The notes under the pieces: generated by a model
The model's input: the letters and a program-made list of their open reading frames with translations, nothing else
Told to the model about the DNA's origin: nothing
Database searches by the model: none
Assembly (NCBI GenBank): GCA_013203755.1
Contig: JABMPI010000060.1
Span: 1-11,660, forward strand
Source: Bacteroidota bacterium
GTDB taxonomy: Bacteria > Bacteroidota > Bacteroidia > Bacteroidales > Prolixibacteraceae
Reading direction: 5' to 3'
DNA: 11,660 bases
Shown: piece after piece, positions 1 to 6,185 of the stretch
Layout: each line of letters starts with the position of its first letter
Position numbering within the stretch: position 1 is the first letter of the stretch
Program-made: the position numbers and the translations under genes

Positions 1-1707
1 CACAAAGCCATTTCGGTATGCACTGAAATAATATCCTGTTTGTGTTTGTCTCTCAATACCTGCCATAACACCCACGATGTGCTCACCAAAGTTTTTCGTG
101 TAGTTTAAACGCATGTTACCCGTAAATGATTTAGACCGTCTGCTTTCTTGAGTCAATTCAGGTGCTGCAATACCTTTAACCGAACCAACCAAATCAGGTT
201 CGTTATTTTCATTCATAGTTTCCTTATCCCAGGTATATAATATCCAAGGTTTTTTCCAGTTCTTAAATTCTCTGAAAGATTCGTCGATTGCTATGTTACC
301 AACAAACGAAAGACCTTCTACGGTAAAAAGCTCTGTAATATCAAGTCCCACATTACTCTGGAAAATATAGTTGTTGTCGTAGTTATAGCCAGTAATATCA
401 GTAGATGTAACCGCAGGGTTACTTCCTGATTCAAAGTCAGGCCCTGGTAAACGTTCAGTGTCTGTACTTCTTTTTGGCCAGAAAGCTGGCTCGGTAGGCT
501 TCATACCTTGTAAGAATCTGAACGTGGTACCACCACGCATTTGTGTATATTTTCTATCTTCATGTCTTCCTGAAAGATCAACCCTAAGCTTAATATTTTT
601 AGTAATCTGTGCATCAATGTTCGATCGGAAATTCTGTTGATTATACCCTACCTCACTTTTCTTGAAATATCCGTCTTCATATGTACCTCCTGCTGAGATA
701 AAATATTTAACAGCTTCTGTACCACCTGATAATGTAAGGTTAGCATTACCTTGAGGCGACCAATCTTTAAGTGTTTCAGCATACCAATCGGTCTCTGGGT
801 AACGAAATGGGTCAGTACCATCACCAAATTTATTAACTTGGTCTTGAGTATATCTTTCGTCCCTATCCCTATATTCATCAAGCTCATTCAACATCTGTGC
901 ATAATCCGGTCCATTCAGCATGTTGGGCAATCTTGTTGGCTGGTTCATTCCCATGTTTAAAGAAAAACCAATTTCGGGAGCACCCGCTTTACCACGTTTT
1001 GTTGTTATCATGATAACTCCATTTGCAGACTGCGCACCATAAATTGCAGCAGAAGCATCTTTCAAAATCGTTACCGATTCGATATCATTAGGGTTAAGTC
1101 TGGAAAGACCGCCATCCCTATTTGCAATACCATCGATTACAATAAGAGCTTGGGAGTTATTCAATGTATTTATACCCCTGATTCTTATTTGTGAATCATC
1201 GGCTCCTGGCTCTCCAGAACGGTTAACAACCATCAAACCTGCCACTTGACCTACCAAAGTATTTGATACGTTGTTTGCTGGAATCGACTTTAGTGCTTCA
1301 CCCTTAACAGCAGAAACAGAGCCGGTAACAGTAGCCTTCTTTTGGCTTCCGTAACCAGTAACAACAACCTCGTCCAATTCACTGATATCAGACACAAGAA
1401 CTACATCTATTGTAGTTTGGTCGCCAACACTTACCGTTTGACTAACAAAGCCAATAAATGAATATACTAATACTGCATCGGGTCCTGGAACCACAATGTT
1501 GTATGATCCTTCCACGTCGGTTATTACTCCAGTTGTAGTGCCCTGCAACACAATGTTTACTCCGGGTATACCTCCTTCTGTAGCAGAAGATACTTTCCCT
1601 TTAACAGTTATTTGCTGAGCACTTACCAATCCGATTGAAAAGCAAAATAAGAGAAGAGTTAGTAAACTTCTCCCCCATAGAAATAAATAATTTCTCGCAT
1701 TTCTCAT
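1..1707 (-). CDS. SusC/RagA-family TonB-linked outer-membrane transporter, N-terminal 569 residues (cut by the window edge)
   Basis: This is the first 569 codons of a SusC-type TonB-dependent outer-membrane transporter, which imports oligosaccharides with a SusD-type lipoprotein lid; family members are usually about 1000 residues. From the ATG at 1707 I read a signal peptide (about 1-30, ending LVSA before QQ), a carboxypeptidase-D-like/CNA-B-like domain (about 33-105), VVVTGYG at 114-120, and a plug domain. The plug carries the SusC/RagA signature region at about 173-224 (IRIRGINTLNNSQ, LNPNDIESV, ILKDASAAIYG), followed by GVIMITTKRG and the start of the barrel. The frame is open to position 1 without any stop, and an in-frame TAA lies just upstream of the ATG. 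The gene follows kduI on the same strand with a 224-bp gap, so it may be cotranscribed or have its own promoter; I found no perfect -7 box in the gap. A susD gene would be expected beyond the left edge. The polysaccharide substrate is unknown. Confidence 0.95.
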   Translation of the reverse strand, partial: MRNARNYLFLWGRSLLTLLLFCFSIGLVSAQQITVKGKVSSATEGGIPGVNIVLQGTTTGVITDVEGSYNIVVPGPDAVLVYSFIGFVSQTVSVGDQTTIDVVLVSDISELDEVVVTGYGSQKKATVTGSVSAVKGEALKSIPANNVSNTLVGQVAGLMVVNRSGEPGADDSQIRIRGINTLNNSQALIVIDGIANRDGGLSRLNPNDIESVTILKDASAAIYGAQSANGVIMITTKRGKAGAPEIGFSLNMGMNQPTRLPNMLNGPDYAQMLNELDEYRDRDERYTQDQVNKFGDGTDPFRYPETDWYAETLKDWSPQGNANLTLSGGTEAVKYFISAGGTYEDGYFKKSEVGYNQQNFRSNIDAQITKNIKLRVDLSGRHEDRKYTQMRGGTTFRFLQGMKPTEPAFWPKRSTDTERLPGPDFESGSNPAVTSTDITGYNYDNNYIFQSNVGLDITELFTVEGLSFVGNIAIDESFREFKNWKKPWILYTWDKETMNENNEPDLVGSVKGIAAPELTQESRRSKSFTGNMRLNYTKNFGEHIVGVMAGIERQTQTGYYFSAYRNGFV

Positions 1708-1854
1708 AGTTAAATAGTTTTAAATCAATTAGTTAAGTTTTATTTATGAAATTATGTTGAATTTATTATGATATCTTTTGTTAAGTTTATCTTTATTCAA
1801 TGGTGATTTTACACTAATTCTTAAAATTAATTAGTTTTGTTTTAAATACAAATT

Positions 1855-1879
1855 AAAATCAAATAAAAATCAAATAAAA
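1855..1879. repeat. Short AT-rich 11-bp tandem repeat upstream of susC
   Basis: AAAATCAAATAAAA occurs at 1855-1868 and again at 1866-1879, giving a period of 11 bases, about one helical turn. It lies in the 224-bp gap between kduI and susC, about 150 bp upstream of the susC start. It could be an A-tract bend or merely low-complexity DNA. The rest of this gap shows no convincing terminator or perfect promoter. Confidence 0.3.
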
Positions 1880-1931
1880 TATATTAACAATACGAATTAA
1901 GGGTTAATATTGGGCATGTTACTCACTTCTC

Positions 1932-2774
1932 CTATCTCAATTCTGTCGGCTTAATTACGTCCATATCGGTATAATCGAGGTTTTCGCCAGCCATACCCCA
2001 AATAAAAATGTAGTTGCTGGTTCCGGCAGCAGAATGAATCGACCAGTTTGGCGAAATTACTGCTTGTTCGTTTTTCATCCAAATGTGGCGAGTTTCTGAG
2101 GGTTGCCCCATAAAATGACAAATTGCCTGTCCCTCAGGAACATCGAAATAAAAATAGACTTCGTTTCTTCGACTGTGCAAATGTGGCGGCATGGTATTCC
2201 AAACACTCCCTGTATTTAATTCCGTCATTCCCATTTGCAACTGGCATGTTTCAACCACACCATTTATTAGAAGCTGATTGATGCTTCGTTCGTTTGAAGT
2301 TTCCAACGCACCCAAATGCAATACGTTTGCATCGCCCATGGTTACATGTTTCACAGGAAACTCTTTGTGAGCTGGAGCAGAATTAATATAAAAATGCGCA
2401 GGTGCAGAAGCGTCATCCGACTTAAAAATTACCTCTTTACTTCCTTTTCCAATGTAAAGTGCATCTTTAAAATTCATTTTATACTCAGTCCCATCAACTA
2501 CAATCGAACCAGTTCCTGCAACATTTATTACACCCACTTCGCGGCGTTCGCAAAAATATTCTGCCTTTAATGGGTCGATGGTTTCCAAAATCAAATCTTT
2601 GTCAACCGGAACCGCACCTCCAATAATATAACGTTCAATTAAAGAATATACCAATCGGATATTGCCGGCATCCATTAATTTTTCAACTAAAAACTCTTTT
2701 CTAATTCTCGCTGTATCGTACGACTTAAAATCCTCTGGATGATAATTGTACCGCTCTTCGTAAATTGTTGCCAT
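1932..2774 (-). CDS. kduI: 5-dehydro-4-deoxy-D-glucuronate (5-keto-4-deoxyuronate) isomerase
   Basis: KduI (EC 5.3.1.17) interconverts 5-keto-4-deoxyuronate, the open form of the unsaturated uronate released by polysaccharide lyases and unsaturated glucuronyl hydrolases, and 3-deoxy-D-glycero-2,5-hexodiulosonate, a cytoplasmic step toward 2-keto-3-deoxygluconate. The protein has 280 residues, against 278 in E. coli, and is recognisable over its full length. The cupin metal site is visible as HLHSRRNE, with His198, His200 and Glu205, plus His247 in WSIHSAAG; these match the E. coli ligands at an offset of two. The start ATG gives MATIYEERY. Usual partners such as kduD or kdgK are not in the window, but a susC gene follows on the same strand and a LacI-type regulator is divergent. 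Its probable promoter and operator are at 2904-2943, leaving a leader of about 125 nt without a Shine-Dalgarno sequence. The substrate could be pectin, ulvan or a glycosaminoglycan; the sequence does not decide. Confidence 0.96.
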   Translation of the reverse strand: MATIYEERYNYHPEDFKSYDTARIRKEFLVEKLMDAGNIRLVYSLIERYIIGGAVPVDKDLILETIDPLKAEYFCERREVGVINVAGTGSIVVDGTEYKMNFKDALYIGKGSKEVIFKSDDASAPAHFYINSAPAHKEFPVKHVTMGDANVLHLGALETSNERSINQLLINGVVETCQLQMGMTELNTGSVWNTMPPHLHSRRNEVYFYFDVPEGQAICHFMGQPSETRHIWMKNEQAVISPNWSIHSAAGTSNYIFIWGMAGENLDYTDMDVIKPTELR

Positions 2775-2903
2775 AATAATCTATTTAAAATTTTCTTTTT
2801 GAATAATCGTAATTTGTATACTCAGCTTTATCTTATAAGTTGTTAAAATAAAGAGAAAAACCAATATATTATTATTCAAACAACTTTAGATTTTAATTTG
2901 AAA

Positions 2904-2934
2904 CAAAAATAGAAACAATTAAACAAATTTGCAA
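2904..2934 (-). promoter_or_regulatory. Predicted kduI promoter
   Basis: On the minus strand, TATTTTTG (2911 down to 2904) fits the Bacteroidota -7 box TAnnTTTG in every fixed position, and TTG (2934 down to 2932) supplies a -33 box after a 20-bp spacer. Transcription would start near 2898-2900. The -33 element lies inside the 2930-2943 palindrome, so a bound LacI-type repressor should block it. The promoter rules are established for Bacteroides and Flavobacterium; use here is inferred. Confidence 0.6.
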
Positions 2935-2943
2935 TCGATTGCA
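2930..2943. promoter_or_regulatory. Perfect 14-bp palindrome, likely LacI-family operator
   Basis: TGCAATCGATTGCA is a perfect inverted repeat with a central CG. LacI-family operators (PurR, CcpA cre sites) typically have this even palindrome with a central CpG into whose minor groove the hinge helices insert. It sits between divergent kduI and the LacI-type gene and contains the predicted -33 elements of both. The obvious ligand is the adjacent regulator, which would make the circuit self-controlled. I saw no second copy near susC. Confidence 0.7.
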
Positions 2944-2969
2944 TGAATAAAAAATATTAATTAACTTTA
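2939..2969 (+). promoter_or_regulatory. Predicted promoter of the LacI-family regulator
   Basis: TTG at 2939-2941 and TAACTTTA at 2962-2969 are separated by 20 bp. The second box fits TAnnTTTG except for its final base. The start of transcription would be near 2973-2976, leaving about 20 nt before the TTG start codon. The arrangement mirrors the kduI promoter around the palindrome centre, which supports it more than the box match alone. Confidence 0.5.
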
Positions 2970-2995
2970 CACCTATATTAAACACATTCAACGAA

Positions 2996-4009
2996 TTGGA
3001 AACAACAATACACGACATAGCCAAAAGGCTGAACATTTCTGCATCAACGGTTTCAAGGGCATTAAATAATAACCCAATAATAAGTGAAGCTACACGGAAC
3101 AGAATTAAAAAAACCGCCGACGAAATGGGATATCGTCCCAATATCCTGGCGGCTAATTTTCGCACCAAAAGAACAAATACAATTGGTGTTATTGTTCCTT
3201 TAATTAACCGACACTTTTTTTCGTCGGTTGTTAGTGGAATTGAAGACGTGGCCTATAAAAATGGTTTTGCGGTTACTATTTCGCAATCGAACGACAACTT
3301 TGAAAAGGAGGACAAAATTGCCCACACTTTTTTTGCCAATCGTGTGGATGGACTAATTGTTTCGATTGGGATGGAAACAACAACATTCGACCATTTAAAA
3401 CTTTTTTCTGATAGAAATATTCCGTTGGTTTTTTTCGACCGGGTGGTTGACGAAATTGAAGCACATAAAATTGTTATTGACGATTTTGGTGGTGGCTACC
3501 TTGTTACAAAACATTTAATTGAACAGGGTGCAAAAAAGATAGCACACATTGGTGGACCATTAAATTTAAAAATTTATAAAAACCGACAAGAAGGATATTG
3601 CAAAGCATTGAAAGAGTCTGGGATCGAAATCGATGAATCGCTAATAATCAACAACAGTCTTACTCGCGCCGACGGAACACGGGCTATTCAAAAACTCACT
3701 AAAAATAATGATTGGCCCGATGCAATTTTCTGTGCCAACGATTTAAGCGCATTAAGCGTAATAATATATTTGCAGAAAAATGGAATAAAGGTGCCCGAAG
3801 ATATCTTAGTCATTGGTTTTAGCAACGAACCTTTTTCAGAATTGGTTACTCCTTCTATTAGTACAGTAAAACAACCCGGCTTTTCCATGGGAAAAAAGGC
3901 TGCAGAATTGATAATCAACCAAATCAACAATACAACGGGGAAACCTGAATTTGAAACCATTACTATGCCCTCTGAAATAATTGAGAGAAGCTCTTCAAAA
4001 AGAAAATAG
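2996..4009 (+). CDS. LacI-family transcriptional regulator
   Basis: This 337-residue protein is a complete LacI/GalR-family DNA-binding regulator. Residues 4-23 form the helix-turn-helix (TIHDIAKRLNISASTVSRAL), about 47-60 is the hinge, and 61-337 is the periplasmic-binding-protein-like ligand domain (TIGVIVPLINRHFF at the start, DAIFCANDLSA at 242-253, VIGFSNEPF at 272-280). The start codon is TTG at 2996. No in-frame ATG lies upstream before a stop at 2948, and the first internal methionine (residue 44) would remove the helix-turn-helix, so TTG is the best choice. It is divergent from kduI and shares a palindromic operator region with it, so it probably represses kduI and itself and releases DNA on binding a uronate catabolite, as LacI-type KdgR regulators do in other bacteria. 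The ligand and the direction of control are inferred. Confidence 0.93.
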   Translation: METTIHDIAKRLNISASTVSRALNNNPIISEATRNRIKKTADEMGYRPNILAANFRTKRTNTIGVIVPLINRHFFSSVVSGIEDVAYKNGFAVTISQSNDNFEKEDKIAHTFFANRVDGLIVSIGMETTTFDHLKLFSDRNIPLVFFDRVVDEIEAHKIVIDDFGGGYLVTKHLIEQGAKKIAHIGGPLNLKIYKNRQEGYCKALKESGIEIDESLIINNSLTRADGTRAIQKLTKNNDWPDAIFCANDLSALSVIIYLQKNGIKVPEDILVIGFSNEPFSELVTPSISTVKQPGFSMGKKAAELIINQINNTTGKPEFETITMPSEIIERSSSKRK

Positions 4010-4028
4010 CTAAACACTCAATTTAGAT

Positions 4029-4068
4029 AAAAAAGAAAAGCCCATTCATCTATAGATGAACAGGCTTT
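4029..4068 (-). terminator. Rho-independent terminator of the ferredoxin gene
   Basis: Read on the minus strand, AAAGCC pairs with GGCTTT and encloses a perfect 16-base palindrome (TTCATCTATAGATGAA, 4045-4060) after a 2x2 internal loop. A U-rich run (TTTTCTTTTTTAT, the complement of 4039 down to about 4028) follows. It lies 23 bp past the ferredoxin stop codon. On the plus strand the same hairpin follows the LacI-family stop but lacks a U-tract, so termination there would be weaker. Confidence 0.8.
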
Positions 4069-4090
4069 CAAATGTCTTAATGTTGTCAGT

Positions 4091-4261
4091 TTATTCGTCT
4101 ATAGAAATACATTCTACCGGACAAACTTCTGCGCAAGAACCGCAATCAGTACAAAGTTCAGCGTCAATTGTGTAGATATCACCTTCGGCGATTGCATCTA
4201 CCGGACATTCGTCTATGCATGTTCCACACGCAATACATTCATCAGAAATTATATATGCCAT
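4091..4261 (-). CDS. 2[4Fe-4S] ferredoxin (clostridial type), 56 residues
   Basis: This small cytoplasmic electron carrier would hold two [4Fe-4S] clusters and serve low-potential redox partners such as pyruvate:ferredoxin oxidoreductase or hydrogenases. The protein begins MAYIISDECIACGTC. The first cluster motif is C9-x2-C12-x2-C15-x3-C19-P and the second is C37-x2-C40-x2-C43-x3-C47-P; by the usual pattern the fourth cysteine of each motif joins the other cluster. An additional cysteine, Cys51, follows the second motif. The length matches the 55-residue clostridial ferredoxins, so it is complete, and the composition is acidic as expected. It has its own promoter at 4299-4328 and terminator at 4029-4068, so it is probably a single-gene unit. 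Its partner enzyme is not in the window. Confidence 0.95.
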   Translation of the reverse strand: MAYIISDECIACGTCIDECPVDAIAEGDIYTIDAELCTDCGSCAEVCPVECISIDE

Positions 4262-4298
4262 AACAACGTTTTTTTTTTAGTTAAATATGTTGTGGGGG

Positions 4299-4328
4299 CA
4301 AAAGTACAAAGTTTGATAAAAAATCAAA
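4299..4328 (-). promoter_or_regulatory. Predicted ferredoxin promoter
   Basis: On the minus strand, TTTG (4328 down to 4325) and TACTTTTG (4306 down to 4299) match the -33 and -7 consensus in all fixed bases, with an 18-bp spacer, slightly short of the usual 19-21. The leader would be about 35 nt before the ATG at 4261. Confidence 0.6.
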
Positions 4329-4438
4329 GTTCAGACACCAAAATTTTATAACGATTAACAAACTTTTAAAACAAACAACTGTTTTACCTTAAATTAAACC
4401 CACAAGAATTATTGATACTTAATTACTATTCTTTTTGT

Positions 4439-4446
4439 TAATTTTG
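4439..4446 (+). promoter_or_regulatory. Possible -7 box for the ZIP transporter gene
   Basis: TAATTTTG fits TAnnTTTG and lies 19 bp before the ATG at 4466. The nearest upstream TTG (4412-4414) leaves a 24-bp spacer, which is too long, so the -33 part is unconvincing. Confidence 0.35.
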
Positions 4447-4465
4447 TTTTTTAATAATTTTACAC

Positions 4466-5281
4466 ATGAATTTAGATTGGCTTTTACAATTTAACCCAAT
4501 TTTGCTTGCTCTTTTTGCTGCATTATTCACTTGGGGACTCACGGCACTGGGAGCTGCAATGGTTTTTTTCTTCAAAAAAATAAATCAAAAGGTACTTAAT
4601 TCTATGCTTGGCTTTGCAGCCGGGGTAATGATAGCAGCCAGCTTTTGGTCGCTGTTAAAGCCTGCCATAGAAATGACAGAAGCACGTGGAGACATCCCAT
4701 GGGTTCCTGCAGTTGTAGGATTCCTGTCGGGAGGAGCATTCCTGCTTGTTATTGACAACATTTTACCCCATTTACATTTAGGATTAAAAATTGAAAAAGC
4801 TGAAGGAATAAAAACAACCTGGAAACGCAGTGTATTACTTGTATTGGCAATTACACTTCATAATATACCAGAAGGATTGGCTGTGGGAGTTGCTTTTGGG
4901 GCACTTGCCAGCAACCCGGAAGCGGGAGCATTAGCCGGTGCTGTTGCTCTTGCACTTGGAATTGGCTTACAAAATTTTCCTGAAGGTGCAGCCGTTTCTA
5001 TTCCTTTGCGCCGCGAGGGGTTTTCAAGATTAAAAGCATTTAACTACGGACAATTATCGGGAGCTGTTGAACCTATTGCTGCTGTACTTGGCGCCTATTT
5101 GGTTTTGGTTATGACACCTCTACTTCCGTATGCTTTATCGTTTGCTGCAGGTGCAATGATTTTTGTAGTTGTTGAAGAACTCATTCCCGAATCGCAAACA
5201 GGCAACGAAACAGATTATTCTACCATTGGAGCCATGCTGGGATTTGCCACTATGATGGTATTGGATGTTGCGCTTGGATAG
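4466..5281 (+). CDS. ZIP-family divalent metal transporter (GufA-like)
   Basis: This is an inner-membrane ZIP-family importer of zinc or other divalent metals, 271 residues and probably eight transmembrane helices. The two metal-site helices are clear: HNIPEG at 132-137 in helix 4 (His132, Asn133, Glu136) and QNFPEG at 169-174 in helix 5 (Gln169, Asn170, Glu173). In many relatives the second motif starts with His, so one ligand here is Gln, as in GufA-type members. Further acidic residues in helices 6 and 7 (Glu202 in VEP, EELIPES at 237-243) also fit. A PHLHLG stretch at 101-106 lies in the loop between helices 3 and 4. The pattern resembles the GufA subgroup more than ZupT, so I give no symbol. 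The gene is convergent with nth, with only 41 bp between and no clear terminator. Metal specificity and regulation cannot be told from the sequence. Confidence 0.92.
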   Translation: MNLDWLLQFNPILLALFAALFTWGLTALGAAMVFFFKKINQKVLNSMLGFAAGVMIAASFWSLLKPAIEMTEARGDIPWVPAVVGFLSGGAFLLVIDNILPHLHLGLKIEKAEGIKTTWKRSVLLVLAITLHNIPEGLAVGVAFGALASNPEAGALAGAVALALGIGLQNFPEGAAVSIPLRREGFSRLKAFNYGQLSGAVEPIAAVLGAYLVLVMTPLLPYALSFAAGAMIFVVVEELIPESQTGNETDYSTIGAMLGFATMMVLDVALG

Positions 5282-5322
5282 AAGAAAGTGATCAGTATTA
5301 AGTCGCGGTTTACACTAATGAA

Positions 5323-5967
5323 TTATTCCTTCACTTCCTTTATGTAAAATTTGCAAACCTCTGTCAACCCACATTTTTCGCATTTTGGTTTACGGGCTAA
5401 ACAAGTGTACCTACCGTGCAAAATTAACCAATGGTGTGCTTTATGAACCAAATCTAAAGGGAAATATTTCATCAGTTGCAGTTCGGTAGCCAAGGGAGTT
5501 TTAGCATTTGTACTTAATCCAATTCGGGCTGCTACACGAAACACATGCGTATCTACCGCCATTGTTGGTTTATTATATACCACCGACGCAATTACATTCG
5601 CGGTTTTTCTTCCAACACCGGGTAATTTCTGCAAATCATCTACATCACTTGGGATTTCTCCGTCAAACAATTCGATAAGTTTTTGTGCCATTCCAACCAG
5701 ATGTTTTGCTTTATTATTTGGGTAGGAACAACTCCTTATGTAGTCAAATACTTCTGCCGGTTCAACATCAGCCATTTTCTGTGGAGTTGGAAACCGTTTC
5801 AATAATTCCGGTGTTATTTGATTTACCCGCTTATCTGTACACTGGGCAGATAATATTACTGCCACTATTAACTCAAACGGATTTCCATATTCCAATTCAG
5901 TTTCCGCAATGGGCATCGATTCCTCGAAATATTGAATTACAAAGTCGAATAATTCTCGTTTTCTCAT
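5323..5967 (-). CDS. nth: Endonuclease III (DNA glycosylase/AP lyase)
   Basis: Endonuclease III removes oxidised pyrimidines from DNA and cleaves the resulting abasic site in base-excision repair. The 214-residue protein has the helix-hairpin-helix motif LPGVGRKTA at 115-123 with catalytic Lys121, and the catalytic aspartate Asp139 in AVDTH. The C-terminal [4Fe-4S] loop is Cys189-x6-Cys196-x2-Cys199-x5-Cys205, the same spacing as in E. coli (211 residues). I place the start at ATG 5967 (MRKRELFDF), which fits the family N-terminus. The frame continues upstream to a TTG at 6012, but that would add 15 residues encoded largely by A/T homopolymers. The mRNA leader contains those homopolymer tracts (5978-6005). 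There is no obvious promoter match and no terminator after the stop. Confidence 0.95.
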   Translation of the reverse strand: MRKRELFDFVIQYFEESMPIAETELEYGNPFELIVAVILSAQCTDKRVNQITPELLKRFPTPQKMADVEPAEVFDYIRSCSYPNNKAKHLVGMAQKLIELFDGEIPSDVDDLQKLPGVGRKTANVIASVVYNKPTMAVDTHVFRVAARIGLSTNAKTPLATELQLMKYFPLDLVHKAHHWLILHGRYTCLARKPKCEKCGLTEVCKFYIKEVKE

Positions 5968-5977
5968 GCAAATTATA

Positions 5978-6005
5978 TTTTTTTTAAAAAAAATCGATTT
6001 TTTTT
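5978..6005. repeat. T8-A8-TCGA-T8 homopolymer palindromes in the nth leader
   Basis: Eight T (5978-5985), eight A (5986-5993), TCGA and eight T (5998-6005) form two overlapping perfect palindromes: a 16-bp one at 5978-5993 and a 20-bp one at 5986-6005. The block begins 10 bp upstream of the nth ATG. It may bend the DNA, form a weak hairpin in the leader or be prone to replication slippage. Confidence 0.75.
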
Positions 6006-6068
6006 CAATCAAACCGTAACAAAAACGCTTTTAAACTGTCTACTAATATGAAGTTGCTAAGCTTCAAT

Positions 6069-6094
6069 CTATTTCTCCCCTTTTATAGAAATAG
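6069..6094. other. 8-bp inverted repeat in the nth upstream region
   Basis: CTATTTCT (6069-6076) and AGAAATAG (6087-6094) are perfectly complementary around a 10-base loop. It lies between nth and the dehydrogenase gene, next to the terminator at 6120-6145. No gene is visible in 5968-6185. Confidence 0.4.
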
Positions 6095-6119
6095 TTTTAA
6101 ATTAGTAATTAAACAGCGT

Positions 6120-6145
6120 AAAAAGCCGGTATTAACCGGCTTTTT
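6120..6145. terminator. Bidirectional rho-independent terminator
   Basis: AAAAAGCCGGT and ACCGGCTTTTT form a perfect 11-bp stem around the loop ATTA. On the minus strand it lies about 40 bp past the dehydrogenase stop codon and should end the pepD-dehydrogenase transcript. The plus-strand U-tract is longer (TTTTTCTTTTTAT), although no plus-strand gene precedes it. Confidence 0.85.
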
Positions 6146-6185
6146 CTTTTTATATAATCTCGCTGCAAAAAACTACCTGTCTCTA

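Noticed and set aside
1708..1931. A separate susC promoter in the kduI-susC gap
   Set aside because: Only partial matches to the reversed -7 box (such as CAAATTAA) are present and none has a proper -33 partner, so I do not call one.
2316..2570. Open frame on the plus strand inside kduI
   Set aside because: It is antisense to a clear enzyme, has a low-complexity composition and no recognisable domain. The same applies to the antisense open frames in the SusC, pepD, dehydrogenase and PNGase F-like genes.
2893..3168. Minus-strand open frame of 91 codons across the lacI promoter
   Set aside because: It overlaps the start of the regulator antisense and spans the operator. Its hydrophobic translation is what AT-rich antisense DNA tends to give.
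4367..4386. Inverted repeat TAAAAC/GTTTTA upstream of the ZIP gene as a metal-regulator site
   Set aside because: Six-base arms in AT-rich DNA are expected by chance, and it does not resemble a Fur or Zur box that I can identify.
5968..6012. Fifteen-residue N-terminal extension of endonuclease III from a TTG at 6012
   Set aside because: The added residues are encoded mainly by A/T homopolymers, and the family N-terminus fits the ATG at 5967.
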